DNA from: Tremella fuciformis
Taxonomy: Eukaryota; Basidiomycota; Tremellomycetes; Tremellales; Tremellaceae
Assembly: GCA_032768795.1 (NCBI GenBank)
Contig: CP136494.1
Coordinates: 1,302,001-1,366,000, forward strand
Direction: 5' to 3'
Length of the DNA: 64,000 nt
The notes beneath the pieces were generated by a model that had not been told where the DNA came from, did no database searches, and saw only the letters and a list, made by a program, of their open reading frames with translations. Positions 22,747-33,366 of this stretch are shown piece by piece (the first letter of the stretch is position 1; each line of letters opens with the position of its first letter). Made by a program: the position numbers and the translations under genes.

Positions 22747-25415
22747 TCAACCGGACCACGGCCAGATCCGGTGCGGTTTACAAGCTTTCTTCAGCCAGTC
22801 TCGTGTCTCCTTGTCTTGGTCCTCTTGCAGGAGAGGGAGCAGTGCTGCTTCGACAGACGAGTTGTGGTCGTTCAGCCATCGGATCTCGTCCTTTGACATG
22901 ACGGACCAGTCCACGAGAGACGTCTGAATGGGGACCTGATCCCGGTCAAATGTCTAGCGGCATGGGTGTCCGAACAACTCACCTGGGTCAGCCTCTCCCA
23001 GCCCAAGAAGCCGCTGTCTGGCGCATTGTCCAACTGCCCCATCAGGCCTGACCGCATTGTGCCGCAATCTACCCACGTCAATAGCCCTGCACAGCAGGGC
23101 TGACTCGATCCGCATGCCCCATTGCCCCTCTTTGTAACAGCCGGGCTCGATGGTCGTCACATGACCCGGCTCAAATGACGCCGAGTGGGGATAAGAAACT
23201 GGGTCTTGAGGTCAGCAAGACCCAACGCGTTCGTGGTATTCAAGCGAACACTCGTGTACGCCAAGATATGACCCGACCCCGTGTCCAATTCCATGACCAA
23301 ATTGCAGTCCTTCGCTGTCGCTGAGTTTCGCACGTCGTTGACAAACGCACGCTCACGCAAATAACGGGCCCCTTGCCAGCATGTTGAAGTAGTCTGACGG
23401 CATTCCTCTTGGAAAGACCTGCGTGCTGACAGCCATATGACCCTGCAAGACACGGGTATAGGCCCTTTTCACATCGTCAGGAGGCGACTTGCCAAAGAAG
23501 AGAGTACGCGTGGTGTCGATCGTTCCGTCTGCTATGAGCGATGTCTTAGGTGCACTGCCTACCGAGATATTGGGCGCCAGAGTCTCTGCCCTATCAGCTG
23601 AGACAAGAGGATGACTTGATGCTGACATCACGTAGGTACTCTCGGGGTCAACCGGCCGCTCCTGTCCCCGGTGAGGCACGTAATGTGGTATTGCTGCTCG
23701 TCAAACTCGAAACAATGAAACGATGCAGCACGGACCAGAATTAGGCCCAGAACCGGAGATGTCTTCATAGGCAAGCCCTCTGCTCATGAACGCCGATAGT
23801 CGACCCATCAGTCAGACTCACGCGAAACTGTCCTCTAGCCTCCTATATCGGGTCAAACCTTGAGCGGCTACCCACTCGCCAATCTGTCGTCCGTCTTTGA
23901 CGATCTTCTGCTCTAGCCATGCGATCCACCGGACCTTACCGCTCAGAAGCGAACGACGCATTTTTGCTCGAGCTTACCATGGCTCGGCCATCACGCAGAT
24001 AAGCCTGACGCATCCCCTCTTGCTCGACTGCATTCTTGACGGACATGGCCTTTTCAACCGGGCACACGCCATCCCAGACTTCTGCCTGTCGAGTCAGTGA
24101 CGATCAGATCGGCTTCCTGCACTCGCCTTGCACGCATCAGCTAGTGCCCAAGAGCATGATTGCGGCGCATATATTCTTGGTGGATGTGCCCGTGATGTGC
24201 CGAGTTGCACTTCGAGAACAGTTTTCCCGACCTCTTCCACCCCATAAGGGCGGATCTCGATTTTGTCGATATCCAATATCTCTCGAAGCTCGTCGCCAAT
24301 CTTTCGCTCATCGACGAAGACGACGCATCGATCATTGCTGAGAAGGAGGTAGGCATACGCCACAGGACAGAAGGGTATATCTGACGGACAGCGGACGTTC
24401 AACAGCCAGGCAATGGGCGGTAAAGCTGGAAGTAGGTAGATCCAGCTGGTCGTTGAAGACCTGTTGCTGATGGTCAATCTCAGTCGCTTAAGTTTCGAAG
24501 TCGTCGTCTCTCCAGAGAATGCGAGAGGATGAGGATTGATTGGCCCAAGAGACCGCTCGGGCGTGCCTCGCACGCGGTCGACCAGGTTATCAGGTGTGGC
24601 GATGAGACCACTGGCCGAGGTACTTGCGGTCGCAGAGCTCGCCTTGAGCTGCCGAGTGAGGGCAGAAGCGAGGGCTACTGCTCAGCGATTGATATACTCA
24701 TGCCACTTGTACCGACTGTAGGAGATCAAACGAGGATCGGTGCCAATGCGAGAGCCTGCAGCTACATTCTTGGCGCGTCAGCCTCAGCACACCTTCGTAC
24801 TGCGACTGACATGGACGACAAAGTCCATCCAGCCCGTCGTGACTCCTGCTGAGCCACTCCCACCCTGACTTCCGACTCGAACGACTTTCCAGTGCTCCGA
24901 GAGGACCTGATGCTCGGCTTGGATCCAGTATCGTGAATCGACAAACAACAAGGCTTTGCTATCCGCGTCGGCAGGTATGAGTGCGGTCCCAGCAGATCCT
25001 GTGAAGCTTCGAGTCAATTCAGAAGTGGGGGATGTTACGCTCACCCAGAGATCCACTCTCTGCGCTTCTCTGTATCGCCAACCTCTTCGGACTGTCATTA
25101 GGCCATGCCAAAGAGCGCAAAGCCCACCTGATGTTCGTCTTCCGTGGGCACGACACTGCGAGATCAACATAGCCGAGGAAGCGTTGGACCGACTCACTAC
25201 CAGTCCAGCTTTGCGTCCTGTATCTGGACTCTTACGTCGTCTAAGCGCTTGGCCAAATCGTCCGATTTGGCGCTTCCGGTCGCTGGCGTGAGCGTTTGGT
25301 GGCTCGCCTTTTCATCATCGACATGAAATGCCGATACCCTGTCCGAGGAGCCTTGGCTTGTGATATCCTCGTATGATGCAGGGCGTCTCGCCGAGTCACG
25401 ACCAAAGCAGAACAT
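22747..25415 (-). CDS. Xaa-Pro aminopeptidase (aminopeptidase P, M24B)
   Basis: Removes an N-terminal residue preceding proline, with two metal ions in a pita-bread fold. The ATG is at 25415; the N-terminal segment KRLDDVRVQIQDAKLDW joins YVVPTEDEHQ over a GTGAGT intron, then GFTGSAGTALI and LLFVDSRYWIQAE (creatinase N domain). The catalytic part reads DGTIDTTRTLFFG near 23510, GHMAVSTQVFP, GHGIGHGVGSYLGVHE near 23260 and TTIEPGCYKEGQWGMRIE near 23140, covering the metal-binding His and Glu motifs. The C-terminus is KKACKPHRIWPWSG, stop at 22747. Many short introns interrupt the gene. It is divergent from the Bit61-like gene, with 172 bases between start codons. No signal peptide, so probably cytosolic. 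Confidence 0.88.
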
Positions 25416-25572
25416 GGCGTGGAAGGCTGCAGTCAGGAGGCAACAGAGAGACGAAAGAAGTGGCCAACTCGGGGAGATCAGTAGCCGGCAGATCTCGCTC
25501 GGGATTGTAGTCGTGGCCTCCGTCTATGCGACTCTCGTGTCTATGCTTGCATATCTGGACAACATGACATGA
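25414..25572 (+). CDS. Possible 52-residue membrane microprotein
   Basis: A short ATG-started frame has a basic N-terminus (MAWKAAVRRQQRDER) and one clear hydrophobic span (ISLGIVVVASVYATLVSMLAYL). It lies wholly in the 172-base divergent promoter between the aminopeptidase start at 25415 and the Bit61-like start at 25588. Single-exon, with no family recognised. A chance open frame is more likely than a gene. Confidence 0.15.
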   Translation: MAWKAAVRRQQRDERSGQLGEISSRQISLGIVVVASVYATLVSMLAYLDNMT

Positions 25573-25587
25573 GCAACGCAACGAATC

Positions 25588-27503
25588 ATGTCGAGCTCCA
25601 ATCGGCGTCCAGCTCCACTGACTCTGCGCCCTCCCTCGCCAGGCTCAGGCCGGTACTCTCTCTCGACAACGCCGCAGGGGCCGTCTTTTCCCGCTTCCCT
25701 CCTGGCCTCTCCACGCAAGTTCTCGCTGCCGCCGTCCCCGACCAAACCCGTCACCCCCAAGCCATACGATGATCGGCCTCGAGCCAGTCTGGATGTCCCC
25801 CGAGATGGACGCGAAGGACCCCCGCTGCCTGCAAAGGTGGACAAGAGGCTTCCTTTGCCGCCGTCTAATTATTCTGGGCTTGTGAGCTCAAGCAGGCAGC
25901 ATGGCAGGGGAGCCGGCGCGTATGACAACAAGCTGGTAGGTCGTCTTGTGAGTGGAGACTATCAAGCTAAAGTATCAGGTATCATCGACTCTGTCGCATC
26001 TCCCACCGCTGCCCCCGCTGTCACCGTCGAACACCGGTCAGTCCGGATCTAGCTCGATGCCACCTCCCGCAGCCCTGCTCCATCCTCCGTCCATGTCCAC
26101 CTCGTCGTCGTTTGCAAGTCTCGCGCCTAGCAGGCCTTCTGGCTCTTCGCATACGAGCAGCTCGGTCGTAGTGCTGCCCAATGGTACAACACTGTCGACG
26201 GGAACGAACCAGCCTACCAAAAGCGATGGACGGCATGTTATGGACGCAATACACCATTCATCCCCCAATAGCCCATGGTCGCTCTTGACGGTGCACGTCT
26301 TGCCTTTGTTCGCGGGCGGGCCTCTCAAGACACCAATTGAAGACCTCAAGTGGGCATCGTCCACGTGCAAAGTCATCGCTGACCCGTAGTCAACTATGTC
26401 ATTCGCACATCCTTGCGACAGCCCAACGTGTCCCGCCAAGCCGGCTTGTAGCATCGCTGACCTCGGATCTGCGAGACTTCGTCGGATCCGGCATGCTTAC
26501 CTTGAAAGCAAAATTCGAGACGCTGGAGGAAACAAAGATTGTGCCCCGCGCAGCCGAGGTGTGGTCCTTCTTCTGGGCCCAAGTCCTTCCCGTGAGTCGA
26601 GCCACCTTATACGATGCTGAGGCGTAGTATCTTGAAGGCGTCTTTCTTCCGTTTACGCAGGTGCGAGACGTCCCGTCGGCATCTGCCAGTACGACCCTTT
26701 CATCGACTCACATAGACGCATCACCTATAGCAGTCCGCCACCTTCTGCTTTCTGGCTTTCTCCTGCACATCCTACTCCCTCTGCTCTCCCGCCTCGTTCC
26801 GCTGATCTCGCCGGGACAGAAGGGTCCAAACGAGGTGTCTCCTCCCACATCGACGGATCTACAGCGGGTCCTCCAGATGTCTCTCGTCCTCTCCACTCAG
26901 GCAAAGTATTCGACATTTTTCCCGCTTGTCTTCCCGGCTCAGAACGCCCGACGAGACGAAGAGGTCCGCGACAGCGTAGAGTCACTTGGTAAAGCCGTCA
27001 GGTGGCGAATGGCAGCTATGGCTCATGCGGCCGAAGAGGCGAGAAACCCCACAGCCACGCCAGACGAGATCTGGACAGCTCCAAAAAGGGCATCGCTACA
27101 TCGAGGCCCGTCCATATCTGGAAACGGCAGGCTCAGGCGTCGTGGCTGGAGAGCCTCAGCCAATCTCACTTTGCTCTTCGGCCCCGACGCTCCACCTCCT
27201 AGTCGACAGAACTCGGAACTCGTGCAGGACCAGTGGGGGCGACCTCGACTTGACGAAGAAGATGAGGAAGATGCGACGCCTCTTCAGAGCATGCGAATGG
27301 CCAAGGCGCAGGAAGCAAGCTACGCCCCGACGTTCACGACAAACGCGTCGACTCTCACAGCCACGGTCCGAGGTGAGAGCCTGGCGAGCTTTGCAGATAG
27401 TCAAAAGACCCCTCAGGCAGAGTTCGGTAGGCGCCCATATCGACAGGACTCGTCGGGGTCCAGTGAGCTCACTCCAATCGTACCCGACATGCGGAGGCGA
27501 TAG
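25588..27503 (+). CDS. BIT61: HbrB-domain protein, TORC2 subunit Bit61/PRR5-like
   Basis: Putative component of TOR complex 2 at the plasma membrane. The ATG at 25588 opens a Ser/Pro-rich region (SSNRRPAPLTLRPPSP). The HbrB domain is split by short introns: WSLLTVHVLPLFAGGPLKTPIEDL near 26280, a segment near 26440-26570 (LRDFVGSGMLTLKAKFETLE, VWSFFWAQVLP), then YLEGVFLPFTQVRD after an intron near 26590-26625. A hydrophobic stretch (HLLLSGFLLHILLPLLSRLVPL) follows. The C-terminal part is low complexity and charged, ending at 27503, only 28 bases from the convergent BET3 stop. The FWAQVLPYLEGVFLP block is the family signature. Fungal Bit61 orthologs vary widely outside this domain. Confidence 0.82.
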
Positions 27504-27531
27504 TGTCGTATCTCATCATGCATCTATAGCA

Positions 27532-28394
27532 TCATTCGTCGTTCTCTGGTTGCTCCTCTTCCAGTAACCGCACCAGGCGGACATGTAGGTCGGTCGTGTC
27601 GTCTCCTCGCAGTACGTCGCTTAAGAATTGCGTCTCCACCTGCATCTGGATCTGGAGATTAGATCCACTCGGTAAGGGCTTGACGTACCATCTCCAAGGC
27701 GCCTCGGATCACCCCGCAATAGACGTTGCTGAACCACAGCCCGCCCTCCTTTGCATCTCTCGGTAGCTCTGCGAACTCTGCTAATGGGTTCTCGTCAAAG
27801 GTGAGGATGAACTCTGACGGCTGAGGGAGGTTTGCTGGTGGAGGATGTGATGGTGCGGGAAAGGACACGGCAGGGGAGATGTTGAGGAATGTCTTGAACG
27901 CGACCTGGGAATCAGTAGCGCTCGAGCAGCTCCCGGTACCCACCTTGGATATGACTTCGGCAGTCTCGGCAAAGCTGGAACATCTTTGCAATCCTGTCCG
28001 CGCGAGAAAGTCCTCAATCAAGCGCGTGCCGATGTTGTAGCCCCTGCGATTCAGTCAGAATGGTCGTGGCGTAGCTGGCTCACGTACATCTTGTCGAGCT
28101 GTTTGTTGACCTCGACATAGTCTTCATAGTCCTAAGACGGATGAGTACTGTCTAAAGGGAGTTGTGAGGAAGTCGAACCTTGATGAGCTGGACGACGAGA
28201 GCGCCGTAAGTCAAGGTGAACAGCTCGGCGTTCTGATCGTCAGGTATGAGACTGCTTTGACGGGTTGGGCGCTAACGACTTTGTCTGTCCGTTTCCAGAC
28301 ATCGTCCTGTACTCGTCAGCTCTCGACGCTCGACGGGAGCCCAGCAACCAGAACTGACCCCGATAGCTTTGTATTGCTTCGCTCCCGCCGACAT
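27532..28394 (-). CDS. BET3: TRAPP complex core subunit Bet3
   Basis: Core subunit of the TRAPP tethering and Ypt1-exchange complexes in ER-Golgi traffic. The ATG at 28394 gives [12 protein letters not shown], then [32 protein letters not shown] over short introns, then [16 protein letters not shown] with the Cys of LQRCSSF, where Bet3 proteins carry buried acylation. [27 protein letters not shown] and [20 protein letters not shown] follow, ending EEEQPENDE at 27532. Length and order match the family. The 113 bases just upstream of the start codon are repeated next to the tRNA-Ser gene at 33145. Confidence 0.92.
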
Positions 28395-28507
28395 CCAGGT
28401 AGTTGGTGATGGAAAGGAATAGAGATGCGCGGCATGACCACCTAGCGCACTAGGCGGTCTGGCCCTGACAGCTCTCGTCACCAAAATTGACTAGCCCGAG
28501 TGGTTTT
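28395..28507 (+). repeat. Left copy of the BET3-upstream / tRNA-fragment duplication
   Basis: Starting directly at the BET3 start codon, this segment matches 33145-33276 in order: CCAGGTA-TTGGTGATG, GAGATGCGC, CTAGGC-GTCTGGCCC, CCAAAAT-GACT and CCGAGTGGTTTT. The match ends in the D-arm of a tRNA-Ser sequence (28489-28507), after which the similarity stops. The copies have diverged by substitutions and an 18-base insertion here. Confidence 0.7.
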
Positions 28508-28982
28508 CATATTCATTCATACATTCAGCCGCCTAGATCGAGCCCACTCAAGCCACTACCGACCAGCCTCGACGACAAACACGAGCACAAGAGACCTTGC
28601 ATTGCACACGCTATCGCCGATGGTGCCGAATCCCACATTGACAGAGGCACTTCTCGCGAAGTGACCTTACTATCTTTTTCTATCCTGCACTCCACCGGAG
28701 TAGCCGTATATACGCGCTTCAACGACACACCACCACCTCAACCCCCACCAAGCAACACCTCAGCGCCCGTACGAACAGCTAGCGCTAGCAAAATCCTTCA
28801 CGAGCCGGCCAGAACCGGTTCCCCTAGTCATCACCCTCCTTTGCATGCCCGTCAAGCCACCACGACCAAAGGGGAACCCCCTAAAACCAAGACGGACACG
28901 GAGCTTGCCGGACCATCACCAACCCTCAGAAACACCCTCGTCCTACTAAGACAGACAGCGACCCGCTAGAGTGCCTTGCTTC

Positions 28983-29528
28983 ATGGGTGAGGATGTCACT
29001 ACGATGTCACTACGAAGCTCTGGCCAAGTACCAGCAACCAGCCGACTTGCCCGGGTTCATCAATTGCACGAGCTTCTGCGATTCCCGATTGACGAACCCC
29101 CGCCGGACCCAGCGGACGAAGCACTCCGTCTCCCACAAATCTGCCCAGCAACGATCAGGCCGCTGCTTACCCGCCAATTCGGTGAAGGAGTCTTTATCTT
29201 CCCGAAGAAACTCATCTCGGCCACCTTCGCCATCACAACTATCCCGGGCGACGCGTGCACGGTATACATCTACCGGGACTGGAGACGCCCTCCGAAGCAA
29301 TCCGTCATTGGCATCCCCGACGCGATGGAACTGCTGCGCAAGACGGACAGCATCTGCCAAGCTCCGGAATGCATTGTTCCACCCCACGCGGAGACTATAC
29401 TGACCAAAACAGCGATTCCGCAACCCCAAGATCGACCATACTTCCAAAGCACCCCGACAGGTGGCAAGGGTTGGACGCATGGGGCGAGCGACGAGGAGCC
29501 CACTACGGACACGGCGGAGGAGATCTGA
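28983..29528 (+). pseudogene. Retroelement coding piece 1, unknown domain
   Basis: Open from an upstream GTG; the first ATG is 28983. About 180 residues with an acidic/Pro segment (PIDEPPPDPADEALRLPQ), FGEGVFIFPKKLISATFAI and VYIYRDWRRPPKQSVIG, then a degraded tail. No domain recognised. The composition and position link it to the retroelement. Probably the start of its upstream ORF. Confidence 0.4.
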
Positions 29529-30058
29529 ACGAGTGACAGATGGATTGAACGTGTTTTCACCCTCTAGCCGCGCGCTCACACTACTTACAAATGAGACTGA
29601 CGCCCCGCCCACAGACCGAGGGCCTCGGCAACTGACTCACCGCGCCATTCGAACAACCCAATGCGCCACGGCACGGACCAACAAGAACCCAACACTCATC
29701 ACCCGACCAGGGCGGAGCATACGGACCTTCCACCAACGGCGCGCTCGACAGCGAACGGAGATCAACAAGAGACGTGCACACACACGCCAAAAGCCACACG
29801 TCACCTCAGCCATCCCCATCATCACCCACAGAAAACCACACTCGTCAGACCACGGGGAACTGCCGCGCCCTATGCACACCCACTCCATCGACGGACATGC
29901 CGGACACAACGACCTCCCCAACTCGGGTACGGGTCCCGAGCGGAACAGACAAGGAGACGGGCCACAACCTTACCAAGCTGCCCATAGCACAAGTACAAAG
30001 CCCTCGAAGACTGCCCCGCCACCCACCCGTCGTTCAGTGCACAACACACTTGCCCAAT

Positions 30059-30397
30059 ATGTCTTCGCCACCGCTCACCCGCTCTGGCGCCACAACGCCT
30101 TTTGCGAACGCCATGCCGAACGCGCCCAACCTCATCGTCCCATTTGCCTGCAGGGCTCCCCTCAGCATCAGAGTATGGGACCGCAACGACTCCACGCCGG
30201 ACTCCGCCGTCTTCCAGACCAGACACATGCTCAACGACATGCACGGCAAAACCATCAACAAGACGAGTTTCAGTGTGGACAAGGCCAGTCCCACCGCCCA
30301 AAGGAGCAAGGCCGCCTCCGCCACTATCGACTTCGGCCCAGACCTTTTCCTGGTGGACGCGCTAGACCGAACGTGGACGAGCTACGAGCTGTCATGA
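30059..30397 (+). pseudogene. Retroelement coding piece 2, unknown domain
   Basis: An ATG-started frame of 112 residues with a non-random body: NLIVPFACRAPLSIRVWDRND, FQTRHMLNDMHGKTINKTSF, FGPDLFLVDALDRTWTSYEL. It stops at 30397, and the next piece resumes about 135 bases later in another frame. This looks like one broken ancestral protein. No family recognised. Confidence 0.4.
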
Positions 30398-30532
30398 TTC
30401 ACATAAGGCTGAGCACCCGCTGAACGTAAACGCCCACCAGCTGTCCCACTGACTAACCAGACCGCAAACCACACACATGTCACTTGGTCCTCGTCCGGCA
30501 ACAACGACAGTGCCTCTGCCCTCTAATTTAAG

Positions 30533-31210
30533 TTGCACGTCCTTCCAAAATTCGGAGGCCAGGCACCCACGCCCGCGCCGCTGTCGACCGACTTTGTCGA
30601 AAAGAAGGTAATCAACATCGTCGCCACAGCCGACCGCGTCAAGCACCGCACCATCACGATGGTGTTCGACATCGCCCTCAACAACCCCACCGCGACCGGC
30701 GCGCTCGGCTTCACCAACCCCGATGCCATCACGGAATTCCTCACCGATGACGCGGAGGTCATCCTCCAGGACGACCGTTTCCCTGACCAAGAAGGCACCC
30801 CGGCTTCCTGGAGCATCACCTTCAGCCCCCACCCGCACTACATCCCGGTCAAAGACGCCACTTCACTCTCCCTCTACGTGGCCGGCAGTCGCTCCAGCAT
30901 CCCCGAGCCCACCGACGAGGCCCCTGGCCTCGTCGACCCTGGCCTCGTCGACTTCATCCGTCCTATGTTCCCAGGCGAAGACATCAGCGCCCATCACTTC
31001 GTCCTCTCCGACAACAAGACGTTCCGCCTTGTCGACATCACCTCAATTGTCGTGGACATGCCTGAAGTCGTCCTGAGTCGCGGGCCGCCGTCTGACGCTT
31101 CCTGCCGAGAAAGGTTGCCGGCGGAAGCTTCAGCGCCAATTCCGCTTGTTGGGCGACTCATGCTTGGCAATGGGCTCGTGACAGACATTCAACGACGTCA
31201 GAGTAGTTGA
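30533..31210 (+). pseudogene. Retroelement coding piece 3, first copy of the GFTNPD/FPGED domain
   Basis: The frame opens at a TTG; the first ATG is 30659, inside the domain. Key blocks in order: TMVFDIALNN, GALGFTNPDAITEFL, SITFSPHPHYIPV, LSLYVAGSRSS, FIRPMFPGEDIS. The same blocks recur in the same order in piece 4 (31380-31770), so this is a paralogous module. Function unknown; probably part of the retroelement's upstream protein. Confidence 0.5.
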
Positions 31211-31285
31211 TCAAGCGAAAACTGTGGACCAGGACCCATTGGAGAGTACATATAGCACCAGACCAATGAAACTGCCGACATTACT

Positions 31286-32116
31286 TTGGCCGAATGGTTA
31301 ACTTCCGCCCTCTGGTTCGCCTGGCACCTCCTACCGAGTACGGGAGATCGCGTCATCGAGCGCGAGCCCCTCACGGCAGAGTACGTCGAGACAACCATGA
31401 AGAAGATTATCAACGAATGCGACTTCATCGGCGAACATCACGTCACCAATATGTTCGAGGTGGACATCAAGGACTCATCGGTCACGGCCTGCATCGGCTT
31501 CACCAACCCGGATGATGTTACCGCCTTCCTCACCCATTGCAGACGGGACCGAACACGAGAACAAGGACGTCCCGGCACCGCACCCGAAGTGGGAGATATC
31601 GTTCAAAAGCCACCCATACTTCATCCCACTCGTGGGCTCGACCTATCCCTCTATGCGGCTGGCAGCAAGCTCAGCCTGATGCAGGCACGCGCGGACGCTT
31701 TGAAGATGATCGATCAGATTCGACCACTGTTCCCGGGCGAAGACATTCTGGCCAGCCCTTTCACGTCATCGCAAGGGGCCGACTGGTTCACCTTCTGCAT
31801 CTCCCAAGCCAAGCACGCGGTCGAGCTGATGCGCATACCTGTTCCGAATCGGTTCTTCTACGAGTCCACGTATGGACTCAGGTACTCGAACACCAACTAC
31901 TTCCGCAACTCAAAGCTTATCACCGGGCAAAAGCAGACCAAGCTCAACGAGTGGCGGCGAAGGGAAAACTTCACGGTCCAGTACGGAGCCAACTGCCCAG
32001 CCAAGAAGCAGAAGCTCTCGTTCCGCGAGCAGCTCGGAGCAGCCCCGCCGCTAGCCACGCGGCGCGTCCAACCATTACCTCCATCTCGGCGGTCAGCCTC
32101 CGGCCCCAAGCCATAG
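31286..32116 (+). pseudogene. Retroelement coding piece 4, second copy of the domain with two compensating frameshifts
   Basis: Open throughout, but the blocks show a shift. ACIGFTNPDDVTAFL is followed, in a different frame, by WEISFKSHPYFIPL (about 31590-31630), the counterpart of SITFSPHPHYIPV in piece 3. The first frame then resumes with LSLYAAGSKLSL and QIRPLFPGEDIL. Two opposite indels (near 31535 and 31640) therefore scramble about 35 residues. After the domain come VPNRFFYESTYGLRYS and NEWRRRENF. This is evidence of decay although no stop is present. Confidence 0.5.
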
Positions 32117-32655
32117 CCCACAACCCCACCGATGGTCGCATACGGTCCTGCGACGAGGGCAGGTTGGGACACGACCTTCAAATCCTTGGCCAAGCGCGCG
32201 GCCACATAGGCAATCCGACGTGGACAAAGTTCCTCGCCGGCCTCCAGCGTCGGGATCGCAAACTCGTAGCAACCCAGACCAACGAGCGCCCGGAGGACCA
32301 GAAATTCTCCTGCAGGCGAAGCATGAAATGGAGACGGCGCTCGAGAATAAGACAGATGCGCGGCTAAAGACAGCAGCTATCTCACAACACAACAGAAAGT
32401 CAGAGGCCGCGATTGCTTCCGGGTCGGCCAAGCGGCTGCTCCCCAAGCAACAAATCCACATTCCCCCATTCGTCTCCCGACGCGACGGTTCGATCACCGC
32501 GGACAAAGCGGAAGTCATGCGCCTATGGAGGTCGGACTTTACCACCGACAAATCCCACCGTCCTAGCCTAAACCATGGATGGAAACGAAGTCGGGCAAAC
32601 ACATCCGAAAAAGGACGAGCGCGTTCACATGGCCCCAGACCATCGACCGTTCCTA

Positions 32656-32809
32656 ACGACACGACCTGCTACGATTCGGCAAACCCGCGCCAGCACCGGG
32701 CCCCGACGACTGGGAGAAATGGGCACTGAGAAGAGCTGGACACGCTTGGCTCTCCGTAGTCGCGAACTTGCTGAATTACATGATTGTCACGTCGGCCACG
32801 CCTCAATGA
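32656..32809 (+). pseudogene. Remnant of the N-terminal edge of a reverse transcriptase
   Basis: A frame between a TAA (32653) and a TGA (32807-32809) reads RFGKPAPAPGPDDWEKW and then ALRRAGHAWLSVVANLLNYM. The APGPD-W-KW block just before RT motif 1 is typical of LINE-type reverse transcriptases (K-APGPDG-type sequence). Nothing resembling FADD or other catalytic motifs follows before the tRNA repeat. Confidence 0.5.
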
Positions 32810-33144
32810 TCACCAACGCACGCCTACGATCCTCATCTCAGCCTAGCACGCCTGTCATCTACGTGAGCACATCGACGCTTGAGTGCCTTGACAGGCCTCA
32901 GAGCTCGAGCCTCGTCGATGGTCTTTAAGGAGAGAGCCCGAGACGGTGCAGAGGAGTTTACGGGTGATATCTCATTGTCAACTGATGGGCGCTCTCACAC
33001 GTGCTCTCTCTCTTGTTCGGTCGCTGTTCTCCACGAAAAGGGTGTGCCCTCTAGCCTCTCGTGCGTCGACAACACGGCTGCGCCGTCAATTTCTATAAAT
33101 GGGATTCAATACCACAGTGCTAAGGATGGTCTACGGGTGTAAGC

Positions 33145-33276
33145 CCAGGTATTTGGTGATGAAAAGAAAAAAGAGGAGATGCGCACTAGGCTGTCTGGCC
33201 CCTCCGTAGCTGTTTATATTCCGATCAAAAACGTTGACGAACGTATCCAAAATCGACTGGATGGCCGAGTGGTTTT
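33145..33276 (+). repeat. Right copy of the BET3-upstream / tRNA duplication
   Basis: The partner of 28395-28507. This copy runs into a full tRNA-Ser gene, so only the right-hand tRNA is complete. The two copies flank the retroelement relic in direct orientation, like a long, old target duplication or the scar of a segmental duplication. Confidence 0.7.
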
Positions 33277-33366
33277 AAGGCGTCATGTTGCTATTACGCA
33301 GATGTAAAAGCAGACTCTCTCTACGTGATCTCGTAAGAGGCCTGGGTTCGAATCCCAGTTCAGTCG
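33255..33366 (+). tRNA. tRNA-Ser(GCU) with 29-base intron
   Basis: The acceptor stem GACTGGA pairs with TTCAGTC (discriminator G at 33366). The D-arm is GCCGAGTGGTTTTAAGGC. The anticodon stem TCATG pairs with CGTGA around loop TT-GCT-A-A, giving anticodon GCU at 33290-33292. The intron 33294-33322 starts after the base next to the anticodon, the standard place. A long variable arm (CTC..GAG) marks class II, and the T-arm is CTGGG-TTCGAAT-CCCAG. It reads AGC/AGU serine codons. CCA is not encoded. Confidence 0.9.

Larger units (their letters stand above)
28508..32860 (+). mobile_element. Decayed retroelement, probably basidiomycete non-LTR (LINE) type, lacking most of its RT
   Basis: About 4.3 kb of C/A-rich, T-poor plus strand unlike the neighbouring genes, holding several broken coding pieces in one direction. 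The last piece (32656-32809) reads as the run-up to a reverse transcriptase (PAPAPGPDDWEKWALRRAG ... LLNYMIV), which I recall from LINE-like proteins of mushrooms. RT motifs A-E are absent, so the element lost its 3' part. Two upstream pieces share a repeated domain, suggesting two nested or tandem partial copies. No LTR, poly-A tail or clear target duplication was seen besides the flanking tRNA-linked repeats. Class assignment is from memory of the family and is tentative. Confidence 0.55.

Noticed and set aside
28489..28507. Possible second tRNA gene at the left duplication
   Set aside because: Only the acceptor/D-arm portion matches; no anticodon or T-arm follows, so it is a fragment.
29461..30423. 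Frame of 320 codons within the retroelement region
   Set aside because: Thr/Arg/His/Gln-rich translation of C/A-rich DNA; another frame of the same bases encodes the more protein-like piece 2.
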